From NCBI RefSeq assembly GCF_000210075.1, contig NC_021017.1, positions 1,052,858 to 1,106,662 of the forward strand: a stretch of DNA of 53,805 nt, read 5' to 3'. The DNA is from Bacteroides xylanisolvens XB1A. Its GTDB lineage: Bacteria > Bacteroidota > Bacteroidia > Bacteroidales > Bacteroidaceae. Positions 42,124 to 50,648 of this stretch are shown here, in pieces. Position 1 is the stretch's first letter. Each line of letters begins with the position of its first letter. The position numbers and the translations under genes were made by a program. The notes beneath the pieces are model-generated. The model saw only the letters and a program-made list of their open reading frames with translations. It had not been told where the DNA came from and did no database searches.

Positions 42124-45100
42124 TTAGAGAGTGGCTGTTAATGAGAACGACATATTTCTTGCGAAAGGATAATTTAAACCTCGTTCTATTTTTATAGAAG
42201 AGAACGTTGCAATATCATTTAAATAGAATGATAAACGCAGACGTTGCATACTTAATTTCCTATAAATGGAACTGGGAAACTCATAATATGCACTGATGGA
42301 AGAGAGTGATAATTCACGCCGATCCTGTACAAAGCGAGTGGTAGCACGTGTAGTTGTTTCAGAATTAAATTTCTTGTATGGTGTTACTTGTCCGGGAGTA
42401 GTCCAACGACCAATTAGCAATCGGCGATCCACATTGTAAGCAATATTTGCATTTTCTACCCGACTGACGAGGGTTGAATTATACATTTGACAACCAGCAA
42501 GATAACTTATAGTAGCGCTTAATCCGATACCTTTATACTCGGCTGTGAAACCGCCTGTACCACGATACTTAGGATCGGAGTTACCAGCAGCGACCATATC
42601 ATTGGCTGAATAAGTATAGGTGTAGGTACCATCTTTTTTAATGTATATTTCTTGTCCGGTTTGCGGATCAATACCGGCTGAAGGAACTGCCCATATTGTT
42701 TTCATAGATAATCCGTCTTGATACATTAATACAGGTGCAGAGGTATTATTATCTTCTGCTTGTTTCATCATTTTTTCATTGTAAGCCCGCATACTCTCTG
42801 ACAAACGAATTATTTTATTTCGGTTATAGGCAAATGTTCCATATACATTTACAAAACCTTCTTTTCCTTGCCATATTGTATAATTAGCTTTAGCTTCAAC
42901 TCCAGAATTACGTACCAATCCTAAATTATCTTTTACTATTGCGAACCCTGTAGAAGTTGGGATTGTTACATCGGTTAACATATTCTTGGTATCTGCTGAG
43001 TAATAGTCAACAGAAAGGGATAATCCGGCAACTCTCATATCAATTCCTATATTATGATCCTTTTTCTGTTCCCATTTTAATTTGGAGTTAGGCATAGATG
43101 CTAAATAAGCTCCTGTAAATTTGCCAGCTAAGCCTCCATATACGACGCCTGTGTAATAATTATATGTAGCAATTGCTGCGTTGGTATCAAAGTTTTGATT
43201 TCCAGTCAAACCAATCGAGGCCCGAAGTTTTAACTGTTTAATCCATCCAACACCTTTCAAGATGGCTTCATTGTGCAGGTTCCATCCAATACCAAAAGAC
43301 CAGCTATTGGCCCAACGGTTATCTGAACCGTATAAGGAAGATGCGCTTTCCCGAACAGTTGCATCGGCTAAATAACGATTGTCATAATCATACGAAGCGG
43401 CTAATAGGAAGCTGGCTTCACGGTTAATTGTGGAATAACCAGTAGGGGTACTGTTTTCTGCATATTGTTTTGCGAATGAAATATCTGCCTTCTGATTATT
43501 GGGGAAACCTTCTGCCGTGTGTCGATATGCTGATGATTTTTCTCCGGAGATAAAGGCACCGGCATTTCCAAAGATAGTATGTTTACCAAATTGATTATTA
43601 TAGTTTATATTCAAGTCTCCGGAAATAGAACTGGATTTACCATTTTCCATAATATACTTACCACGCTTAAGTATATCATTAACATTTGCAAAAATGGAAT
43701 GTGAGGCGGGATAGAAATCATCCATATCATTTCGTTTTTCAGAGACTCCTATACGTGCTGTTGCTTTCCAGTTTTTATCAACTTGCCATTCTGCATAAAA
43801 ATTATTGGTGAATTGTAAATAACTGGAAGTAAAGCTGGTTCCGATAATAGAATTATACATAGGGTTAGCTACTTTGCTTGATGTTGAGCCAATTTGTTCT
43901 ACCCATTGAACTATATTCCCATTTTCATCAGTTGCTTGCCAATATGGATTCATTCTGGAATATTCGCTAAATTCTCCATAAGGGGACTCATTACTTTTGT
44001 TAGATATGATTGATAGGATATTCTTTAGTAATAGTTTGTTATGTCTGTATGATAAATTTATATCACCCGATATATTGCGGCGGTCAGATCCCTTCATAAC
44101 CCCAGTAATCTGATTATAAGTAAGGTCTAAGATTGCACGTAAATTTTGGGAATCGCCTAATTCTATATTTAGGTTATGTTTATGTCCTATGCCAGTGTGA
44201 AGTGGCTTGGATAACCAGTAGGTATCTAATCCTTCTAATGCAAGTTTTCGTCGTCCATTATATAATTGATCTAATTGGATTTGTGTATTGGCGCTACTAC
44301 TTGTATATACTCCGTCTAAACGTTCTGCTTCCAATTTTTCAAATGCATTACAAAGGTCATAACTGGTTAAATCCGGCATTTCCAAAGAAATACTACCATT
44401 ATACGTAATACGCTGTTGATTTCCGGTTAAACGTTTTGTTTCAATAACAATTACACCATTGGCTGCTTTAGAACCGTAGAGAGCTTTTGCTGAGGCGTCT
44501 TTTAAAATTGTAATGCTTTCAATTCGGTTCATGTCCATGTCCATTATTGTCTCAGCAGTTGTTTCAAAACCATCAAGAATGAATAAAGGTTGATTGGGTT
44601 GATTTTGATAGTTGCTGCGCAAAGAACTGCTTTCTGTCGTTGGAAAACTGGAAGTTCCACGCATTGACATATCCGGAACACTATTGGGATTGGAGCCCAT
44701 ATCAAAATTATCTGCAATGTATATTGTAGGATCCAGATTTTTCAAACTCTGGAACACATTCTGATTTCCGACACGCATCAGATCTTTGCTCGAAATAGTA
44801 GTTGCTGCTCCAGTAAAACTTTCTGCTTTACGAGTATAAATTCCAGTAACGATAACTTCATCTAATTTAGTATCACTTTTTAGAGTAATATTTTTTCGTA
44901 CATCATTCCGACCACTATTAATCATTACTTGCTGAGTAGACATTCCGATATATGAAAAGGTGATAGTACATGCGGTATTAGCTGGAATCTCTATATTATA
45001 TTTACCATTATTATCTGTTATGGCAAAGCGTTGAAGATCACTAATCACAACATTAACACCGGGCAAAGGATATCCTTCTTCATCCGAAACGATACCTGTT

Positions 45101-45453
45101 GCGATACGTTTGCTTCCTTGTTGTTCCACTTTAGAGATAGTGACAATATCTCTTTCCATGCTGTAAGTGAGACCCGTGCCATTGAGTACGGTACGTAGTA
45201 CGTTATCCACAGTTTCATCTTTTACATGGATAGTGATGGGTTTCAGTGACTTTGTCTGTTCTGTATTGTAGACAAAGCTTAATCCGGTTTGTTGTCTTAA
45301 AGCATCGAAAAAATCTTTGACAGTGACAGATTCCAGATTTAAAGTTACTTTTTTGCCACTTTCTGGAATGGCAAGCATCATTGTGGGTAATAGTAATAAT
45401 ACTACTACCAGAGAAAGTATTCGGATTCTTTCTCTACTTTTTGTCTTTCTCAT
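42124..45453 (-). CDS. SusC/RagA TonB-dependent transporter with N-terminal signalling (STN) domain
   Basis: 1109 residues: signal segment, an STN domain (about 33-110, VTLNLESVTVKDFFDALRQQ, ETVDNVLRTVLNGTGLTYSM), a carboxypeptidase-D-like domain (about 118-200, GIVSDEEGYPLPGVNVVISD), the plug (about 205-330, ESITILKDASAKALYGSKAANGVIVI) and the barrel. The STN domain contacts FecR-type anti-sigma factors, here encoded immediately upstream, so the transporter both imports ligand and signals for its own expression. It lies 24 nt after the FecR gene and 11 nt before SusD. Confidence 0.95.
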   Translation of the reverse strand: MRKTKSRERIRILSLVVVLLLLPTMMLAIPESGKKVTLNLESVTVKDFFDALRQQTGLSFVYNTEQTKSLKPITIHVKDETVDNVLRTVLNGTGLTYSMERDIVTISKVEQQGSKRIATGIVSDEEGYPLPGVNVVISDLQRFAITDNNGKYNIEIPANTACTITFSYIGMSTQQVMINSGRNDVRKNITLKSDTKLDEVIVTGIYTRKAESFTGAATTISSKDLMRVGNQNVFQSLKNLDPTIYIADNFDMGSNPNSVPDMSMRGTSSFPTTESSSLRSNYQNQPNQPLFILDGFETTAETIMDMDMNRIESITILKDASAKALYGSKAANGVIVIETKRLTGNQQRITYNGSISLEMPDLTSYDLCNAFEKLEAERLDGVYTSSSANTQIQLDQLYNGRRKLALEGLDTYWLSKPLHTGIGHKHNLNIELGDSQNLRAILDLTYNQITGVMKGSDRRNISGDINLSYRHNKLLLKNILSIISNKSNESPYGEFSEYSRMNPYWQATDENGNIVQWVEQIGSTSSKVANPMYNSIIGTSFTSSYLQFTNNFYAEWQVDKNWKATARIGVSEKRNDMDDFYPASHSIFANVNDILKRGKYIMENGKSSSISGDLNINYNNQFGKHTIFGNAGAFISGEKSSAYRHTAEGFPNNQKADISFAKQYAENSTPTGYSTINREASFLLAASYDYDNRYLADATVRESASSLYGSDNRWANSWSFGIGWNLHNEAILKGVGWIKQLKLRASIGLTGNQNFDTNAAIATYNYYTGVVYGGLAGKFTGAYLASMPNSKLKWEQKKDHNIGIDMRVAGLSLSVDYYSADTKNMLTDVTIPTSTGFAIVKDNLGLVRNSGVEAKANYTIWQGKEGFVNVYGTFAYNRNKIIRLSESMRAYNEKMMKQAEDNNTSAPVLMYQDGLSMKTIWAVPSAGIDPQTGQEIYIKKDGTYTYTYSANDMVAAGNSDPKYRGTGGFTAEYKGIGLSATISYLAGCQMYNSTLVSRVENANIAYNVDRRLLIGRWTTPGQVTPYKKFNSETTTRATTRFVQDRRELSLSSISAYYEFPSSIYRKLSMQRLRLSFYLNDIATFSSIKIERGLNYPFARNMSFSLTATL

Positions 45454-45477
45454 TCTTTCTTCTTGTTTAATTAGTAA

Positions 45478-46668
45478 TTAATTGTCTGTGATTAAAATTT
45501 CTCTTCCTTCTATTTTTATTTGTAAATTCGTAGTACGTGCTATTGCTTTTAATATCGGGCTGATTGTGGCATAACGATCCATATTACCAGTAAATCGCAG
45601 TTGTTTAAGCTCGGAAGTGCCAAAGGAAATATTAACATTATACCAATGTTCTAGAATTTCGACAATATTTTCTAAAGTACGATTTTCGAAAATAAGTCGT
45701 CCTTCATTCCATGCTATGTAGGGAGTGAGGTCTACATTGTATATAGATATATTGTTACCTTTCTGTTCAATGTGTGCCAATTGGCCCGGCTCTATGAGTT
45801 GTTCCTGTGTACTTCCTTGAGGAATAATACTGATACTCCCTTTCACTAATGCGACTTCTGTTCGTCCAGAGGTGAATGTATTAACATTAAATTCTGTACC
45901 ATACTGTTTGATTATTCCTTGGTCAGTGACAACGTAGAAAGGACGAGCATCTTTGGCTATTTTAAAATAGGCTTCCCCTTTTAGATAAACCGTGCGTTTA
46001 GTCTTACTAAACTTTACAGGATACCGTATTTCTGTATTATAATTGAGGTGTACGGTTGTTCCATCTTCAAAGGTTACTCTGAATTCGTTTCCCTGTTCAG
46101 TTGTTAATGTGTTTTTTTCTACTATTTCAGGCTGCTGTTTTTGAGATATATCTATATTTATATTGGGTGTTGATGGATAGATGAGCGCACCATTTTGAGC
46201 TATAGCAGTTGTGGAATGATTAACCTTAACTGGTGTTGGATATGTTGGAGTAAGCGATTGTTTGTCATTCCCGGCTAAAATTAATGTAGCTTTAGGAATT
46301 CCTGGCTGTATGGCATCTCCTAAGGCTAGATTGTCAGATATTTGTTTTTCGGAAGCAATATAAAAGTACCATCCTCCTGCTGCTATTATTATAGGTAATA
46401 TTAAAATAGCTGCATATTTCAGGAGAATTGATGTGACTGATACTTGGCAATATTTCTTTTTGAAATGTTTCCATGCCTGATGTGAGTTAATCTGTGTATA
46501 TGCCTCGTAGCGCTTACGAAATGATGCGCTTGTTCGTAAACGATTGAAAAACTCTTCGTGTTGTGGAGAGGTCTTGATCCAATTGTCAAGTTGTTTTTTC
46601 TCGTGCTCTGTAATATCACCGAAGAGATATTTGGCTATTAATTCTTCTGTACCAGATTTTATTTTCAT
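45478..46668 (-). CDS. FecR-family anti-sigma factor
   Basis: 396 residues: cytoplasmic N-terminal sigma-binding region (about 1-80, YLFGDITEHEKKQLDNWIKTSPQHEEFF in the family's usual form), one membrane helix (about 82-105, LLKYAAILILPIIIAAGGWYFY), the periplasmic FecR domain (about 190-300, FEDGTTVHLNYNTEIRYP, GEAYFKIAKDARPFYV) and a C-terminal DUF4974/STN-like domain (about 325-396) that meets the transporter's STN domain. It should hold the upstream sigma factor inactive until SusC binds ligand. Confidence 0.93.
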   Translation of the reverse strand: MKIKSGTEELIAKYLFGDITEHEKKQLDNWIKTSPQHEEFFNRLRTSASFRKRYEAYTQINSHQAWKHFKKKYCQVSVTSILLKYAAILILPIIIAAGGWYFYIASEKQISDNLALGDAIQPGIPKATLILAGNDKQSLTPTYPTPVKVNHSTTAIAQNGALIYPSTPNINIDISQKQQPEIVEKNTLTTEQGNEFRVTFEDGTTVHLNYNTEIRYPVKFSKTKRTVYLKGEAYFKIAKDARPFYVVTDQGIIKQYGTEFNVNTFTSGRTEVALVKGSISIIPQGSTQEQLIEPGQLAHIEQKGNNISIYNVDLTPYIAWNEGRLIFENRTLENIVEILEHWYNVNISFGTSELKQLRFTGNMDRYATISPILKAIARTTNLQIKIEGREILITDN

Positions 46669-46750
46669 ATATTTATTGTCTTATCATTTGTTAATAAGAC
46701 AACATGAAGATTAAAAAGAGGTACAAACTTTCTAAAAAAGATTATTTTGG

Positions 46751-47332
46751 TTACGAAAAAAACTTGGAACTATACAAAATGTCACATAAGGGGAGCAAAA
46801 AATAGCATGTGCCCATCTGTTCTTTGATAGATTGTATAGCTCTTTTCTTTTGTGTTTTTACTGTTTCAATCGAAATTCCTAGTGCAGTAGCTATTTCTTC
46901 ATTCTTTTTTCCATCCATATGTAATAAGAATATTTCCCGGCAGCGTGTTGGCAATTTATCGATAGCACGGAATAGTAGTCGGTATACTTCTTCTTCATTG
47001 GTATCTTCTTCTTCTGTGATTTCTCGATAAGTGCTTGCCAAGCGTTCAAGATAGAGAGATTCTACATTCTGATGTTTTAAATAATTAAGAGAGGCATTTC
47101 GTATAGAATTATAAAGATAAGTTCGGAAAGAAGGCAATGATAAGAATCTCATTTTCTTTTCCCACATAGTTGCAAAAAGATCCTGTACAATATCTTCGGC
47201 AGCTTGTTGGGAAGAGAGAAAGTTGATGGCATACAACACCAATGCTTTATAATATTCATTATAAAGCTGATGATAAGCGGCTGGGTGTTGCTCATTTATA
47301 CCTTTTATAAAGGAACTTTTCTCTTCGTTCAT
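46751..47332 (-). CDS. ECF RNA polymerase sigma factor (FecI-like)
   Basis: 193 residues: region 2 (about 20-90, YYKALVLYAINFLSSQQAAE, DIVQDLFATMWEKK) and region 4 (about 120-175, LPTRCREIFLLHMDGKKNEE, IATALGISIETVKTQKKRAI). It directs transcription of the transport locus that follows when released by FecR. The tail after residue 175 (CYFLLPLCDILYSSKFFS) is unusually hydrophobic for a cytoplasmic sigma factor. It heads the minus-strand run; 82 nt separate it from the FecR gene. Confidence 0.93.
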   Translation of the reverse strand: MNEEKSSFIKGINEQHPAAYHQLYNEYYKALVLYAINFLSSQQAAEDIVQDLFATMWEKKMRFLSLPSFRTYLYNSIRNASLNYLKHQNVESLYLERLASTYREITEEEDTNEEEVYRLLFRAIDKLPTRCREIFLLHMDGKKNEEIATALGISIETVKTQKKRAIQSIKEQMGTCYFLLPLCDILYSSKFFS

Positions 47333-47617
47333 GGTGAAATATTATGTTTTATGCAGCAAATGTATAAAATATCTAGGATAAAAGAAGTCTTTCAAACTCT
47401 ATAGTGTTTGTGAATGCTTCTTTTTTTATTTTTGCTTGTCTGTATAACTTCATTTTTTTCTTTGGAATAATATAACAGCAAAAAAACGCGACTCTGTTCT
47501 GAAACTTTAGAGAATCAATGTATTATAGTCTCTCTAAAAATCTTTATATTTGCAGACCGTTTGGAAACGATAGTGAATAATAAACAATACAATAACTTAA
47601 AAAACAACCAAAATCAG
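47333..47617. promoter_or_regulatory. Divergent promoter region: ECF sigma gene and guaA-like gene
   Basis: 285 bp of AT-rich DNA. Towards the sigma gene the minus strand shows TACATTTG (47357-47364) 25 nt before its ATG; towards the GMP synthase gene the plus strand shows TATATTTG (47545-47552), 65 nt before its ATG. Both match TAnnTTTG. No convincing -33 partner for either. Confidence 0.5.
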
Positions 47618-48925
47618 ATGAAGCAGGATATGATTGTTATCCTTGACTTGGGTAGTCATGAGAATACGGTGTTGGCTCGCGCCATCCGTGCATTAGGAGT
47701 TTATAGTGAGATTTATCCTCACGATATCACAGTGGAAGAACTGAAAGCATTGCCCAATGTAAAGGGTATTATAATTAATGGTGGACCGAATAATGTAATT
47801 GATGGCGTTGCTATTGATGTAAATCCGGCTATCTATACTTTGGGGATTCCCGTCATGGCTGCAGGTCACGATAAAGCAACTTGTGAAGTGAAGTTGGCAG
47901 AATTTGCGGATGATATTGAGGCTATAAAGGCGGCAGTGAAATCATTTGTTTTCGATGTTTGTAAAGCTGAAGCTAACTGGAACATGAAGAACTTTGTCAA
48001 TGATCAGATAGAGTTGATTAAGCGTCAGGTGGGCGATAAGAAAGTATTGTTGGCTCTGTCGGGTGGAGTTGATAGCTCTGTGGTAGCAGCTTTACTTCTG
48101 AAGGCAATTGGTAACAATCTGGTTTGCGTACATGTTAATCATGGTTTGATGCGTAAGGGAGAGTCTGAAGATGTGGTTGAGGTATTCAGCAACCAGTTGA
48201 AAGCAAATCTTATTTATGTAGATGTAACCGATCGTTTCTTGAATAAACTGGCAGGTGTGGAAGATCCGGAACAGAAACGTAAAATTATTGGTGGTGAGTT
48301 TATTCGTGTGTTCGAAGAAGAAGCACGTAAGCTGAATGGTATTGACTTCTTGGGGCAAGGGACTATTTATCCGGATATTGTGGAAAGTGGAACGAAAACT
48401 GCTAAAATGGTGAAGTCTCACCATAATGTAGGTGGGCTGCCTGAAGACCTTAAGTTCGAGCTTGTGGAGCCGTTGCGCCAATTATTTAAAGATGAAGTTC
48501 GTGCTTGTGGCTTGGAGTTGGGATTGCCTTATGAGATGGTTTACCGTCAACCTTTCCCTGGTCCAGGTTTGGGCGTACGTTGTTTAGGTGCTATAACGCG
48601 TGACCGTTTGGAGGCTGTACGTGAGTCCGATGCTATTTTGCGTGAAGAGTTTCAGATTGCCGGATTGGATAAAAAGGTATGGCAATACTTTACAGTAGTA
48701 CCCGATTTTAAATCTGTTGGTGTACGTGATAATGCCCGTTCTTTTGATTGGCCGGTGATTATTCGCGCTGTCAACACGGTAGATGCTATGACGGCTACTA
48801 TCGAACCGATAGAATGGCCTATCCTGATGAAGATAACAGACCGTATACTGAAAGAAGTGAAGAATGTAAATCGCGTTTGTTATGATATGTCTCCGAAACC
48901 TAATGCGACTATAGAATGGGAATAG
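47618..48925 (+). CDS. GuaA-like GMP synthase with truncated glutaminase domain
   Basis: 435 residues from the ATG at 47618; an upstream TTG at 47561 lies inside the likely transcription start region. The C-terminal two thirds are a complete GMP synthetase: PP-loop LALSGGVDSSVV near residue 147, ATP-PPase domain, and dimerisation domain ending FPGPGLGVRCLGAITRDRLE and SPKPNATIEWE. The N-terminal class-I amidotransferase is cut to about 110 residues: it keeps IINGGPNNV but lacks the nucleophile motif (GxCYGxQ; here MAAGHDKA) and the catalytic His/Glu. It therefore cannot use glutamine by itself and likely uses free ammonia, or an amidotransferase partner, to turn XMP into GMP. Preceded by a clear promoter, followed by a strong terminator: a monocistronic gene. 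Confidence 0.88.
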   Translation: MKQDMIVILDLGSHENTVLARAIRALGVYSEIYPHDITVEELKALPNVKGIIINGGPNNVIDGVAIDVNPAIYTLGIPVMAAGHDKATCEVKLAEFADDIEAIKAAVKSFVFDVCKAEANWNMKNFVNDQIELIKRQVGDKKVLLALSGGVDSSVVAALLLKAIGNNLVCVHVNHGLMRKGESEDVVEVFSNQLKANLIYVDVTDRFLNKLAGVEDPEQKRKIIGGEFIRVFEEEARKLNGIDFLGQGTIYPDIVESGTKTAKMVKSHHNVGGLPEDLKFELVEPLRQLFKDEVRACGLELGLPYEMVYRQPFPGPGLGVRCLGAITRDRLEAVRESDAILREEFQIAGLDKKVWQYFTVVPDFKSVGVRDNARSFDWPVIIRAVNTVDAMTATIEPIEWPILMKITDRILKEVKNVNRVCYDMSPKPNATIEWE

Positions 48926-48949
48926 AGAGACTTTTTAAGTGATATTTCG

Positions 48950-48988
48950 ATAGCCTCAATTTTTTGTAAGTTGAGGCTATTTTTTTAA
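48950..48988 (+). terminator. Rho-independent terminator of guaA-like gene
   Basis: ATAGCCTCAA (48950-48959) and TTGAGGCTAT (48971-48980) form a 10-bp perfect stem followed by seven T residues. Confidence 0.9.
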
Positions 48989-49134
48989 TATGTTGAACCT
49001 TGCCACATTGAATTTGACGGATGTTTAATCTGATTGATATATGATTTGCGTTGGTGTAAACCGGCACCAATTGATGTATAAAAGAAAAAGGCACCCAGAA
49101 GTGGAAGCCTCCCAAATGCCTTATTCTTATCAAG

Positions 49135-49223
49135 TAGCGGGACCCGGGATTGAACCGGGGACCTCATGATTATGAACCTGCGTCTTCCAAAGGCTAAGCC
49201 TTTGAAAGCTACCAGCAGAGCTA
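49135..49223 (-). tRNA. Degenerate tRNA-Met-like sequence; probable attachment-site remnant
   Basis: On the minus strand the 3' part is a good tRNA: anticodon loop TTCATAA (CAT), variable AGGTC, T arm CCCGG-TTCAATC-CCGGG, acceptor 3' strand TCCCGCT plus A. The 5' part fails: no AGCGGGA partner for the acceptor, and the anticodon stem GCAGG/TCATG does not pair (CATGA would). A D-arm-like TAGCTCTGCTGGTAGC sits at 49208-49223, separated by a 17-nt palindrome (49188-49204). An integrase starts about 130 nt away on the 5' side, as expected if an element integrated at the anticodon region and left the original 3' half here. A structured non-tRNA RNA is possible. Confidence 0.45.
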
Positions 49224-49352
49224 CTGAATATAAGTCATTTATGAAGATTTTGGCTTTTGCTAAATCTTATATCTGACTTCTAAAATATCTCCTATTTGCT
49301 TAGCGGTGTAAACCGTAGCGCAAACCAAAATGTGACAATAATATGTTACGTT

Positions 49353-50582
49353 ATGGATGCTAATATAGGCATTATTTGTTTTAAATCAAAAGTTTTAGCT
49401 AATGGAGAACATCCGTTAATGTTGAGAATTAGCCAAGGTAAGTTACGTTACTTTAAATCTTTGGGAATTTCAATCAAAGCTTCTTGTTGGAATTTTGATA
49501 AGGAAGAACCTAAAAGAAACTATCCCAATCGTGAACAGTTATTGAATATCATGAATCAAACGAGACAAGAATATGTCAATATGATGTTTGAACTGAAAAC
49601 ACTTGGTAAAGACTTTACTCCACAATCTTTGGCTGAATACGTGGAACGAAGTTGTAATAAACAGAATGTGGGAGATTATATTCAATACATCATACAGTAT
49701 ATGACTGCCGAGAAACGGTTAGGTAATGCCAAAGCTTACATTAGTTGTTATAATTCTGTATTGAGATTCGCAGGTAACTTGGATATACCTTTCACGGATA
49801 TTGATGTAAATTGGTTAAAGCGTTATGAACTTTATCTTCGTAAACGTGGTAATTCTGATAATACGATTGGAATACGAATGAGAGAATTACGTGCTGTTTA
49901 TAATAAAGCAATAGAAGATAATGTGGTGAACGAGAAGTATTATCCTTTTGTAAAATTCAAAATATCTCATTATCGCAAGGGTAAATGTAAGAGGGCAATT
50001 ACTAAGGCTGAAATACATAAAATAATGAATGTTGATTTAATGGAGATAACAACTTATTATAGTCCATTACTTTATTTGACTAAAGACTTATTTTCTTTTA
50101 GTTATCTTGGTTGTGGTATGAATATGATTGATATAGCATATTTGAAGTATTCAGATATTGTGAATAATCGAATATGCTTTGTACGACATAAGACAAAGCA
50201 GCCTATTACATTTCAACTTTTACCTCAAGCTGTACAAATTGTAGATAAATATAGGAAACCAAACTCACAACTGAATGATTATGTTTTCCCAATATTAGAC
50301 CGTAATTTTCATATTACTGAACAACAGCAATATGACAGGATTAGAAAAGTGATAAAAGGCATGAATAAAGCTCTTAAAAAGATAGGGGCTCATTTGGATA
50401 TTAGTATTCCGCTGACAACCTATGTTGCACGTCATTCATTTGCAACGGTATTAAAACGTTCTGGTGTAAACATCGCATTGATAAGTGAATCATTGGGACA
50501 TACAAGTTTGTCAACGACACAGTATTATCTTGATAGCTTTGAAAATGAGCAGATAGATGAAGCAATGAAGAATCTTCTTTAA
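49353..50582 (+). CDS. Tyrosine recombinase / site-specific integrase
   Basis: 409 residues from the ATG at 49353 (an earlier ATG-like start at 49296 adds 19 atypical residues). Order: Arm-DNA-binding domain (about 1-90, MDANIGIICFKSKVLANGEH), SAM-like core-binding domain (about 100-200), catalytic domain (about 215-409). Box II is YVARHSFAT (Arg near 360), then SLGHTSLSTTQYYLDSF with the nucleophile Tyr near 391. The first catalytic Arg is replaced by Cys (LGCGMNMIDIAYL, codon 50112-50114). It is the likely mover of the element to its right, next to a tRNA-like att site. Terminator follows directly. Confidence 0.9.
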   Translation: MDANIGIICFKSKVLANGEHPLMLRISQGKLRYFKSLGISIKASCWNFDKEEPKRNYPNREQLLNIMNQTRQEYVNMMFELKTLGKDFTPQSLAEYVERSCNKQNVGDYIQYIIQYMTAEKRLGNAKAYISCYNSVLRFAGNLDIPFTDIDVNWLKRYELYLRKRGNSDNTIGIRMRELRAVYNKAIEDNVVNEKYYPFVKFKISHYRKGKCKRAITKAEIHKIMNVDLMEITTYYSPLLYLTKDLFSFSYLGCGMNMIDIAYLKYSDIVNNRICFVRHKTKQPITFQLLPQAVQIVDKYRKPNSQLNDYVFPILDRNFHITEQQQYDRIRKVIKGMNKALKKIGAHLDISIPLTTYVARHSFATVLKRSGVNIALISESLGHTSLSTTQYYLDSFENEQIDEAMKNLL

Positions 50583-50585
50583 AAT

Positions 50586-50626
50586 AAAATGTCGCTTTGC
50601 TTTTATGGTGAAGCGACATTTTTTAT
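50586..50626 (+). terminator. Terminator of the integrase gene
   Basis: AAAATGTCGCTT (50586-50597) and AAGCGACATTTT (50611-50622) form a 12-bp perfect stem with a 13-nt loop and T-rich tail. Confidence 0.88.
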
Positions 50627-50648
50627 TTTTGTGACAAAGTTTGAAAAT

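Noticed and set aside
47561..47617. Longer GMP synthase start at TTG 47561
   Set aside because: It lies within about 10 nt of the -7 promoter element, leaving almost no leader, and adds low-complexity Asn/Gln/Lys residues absent from GuaA.
47618..47990. Frameshift as the cause of the short glutaminase domain
   Set aside because: The frame is open throughout and joins smoothly from GGPNNV to FVFDVCKAEANW; no lost amidotransferase motifs are visible in the other frames. It looks like an in-frame evolutionary deletion.
49296..49352. Integrase start at 49296
   Set aside because: The first 19 residues do not resemble the family's usual beginning, and ATG 49353 gives the typical short lead into the arm-binding domain.
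50589..50648. Longer start for the 332-residue hypothetical protein
   Set aside because: The upstream ATG lies inside the stem of the integrase terminator, so those codons are unlikely to be translated.
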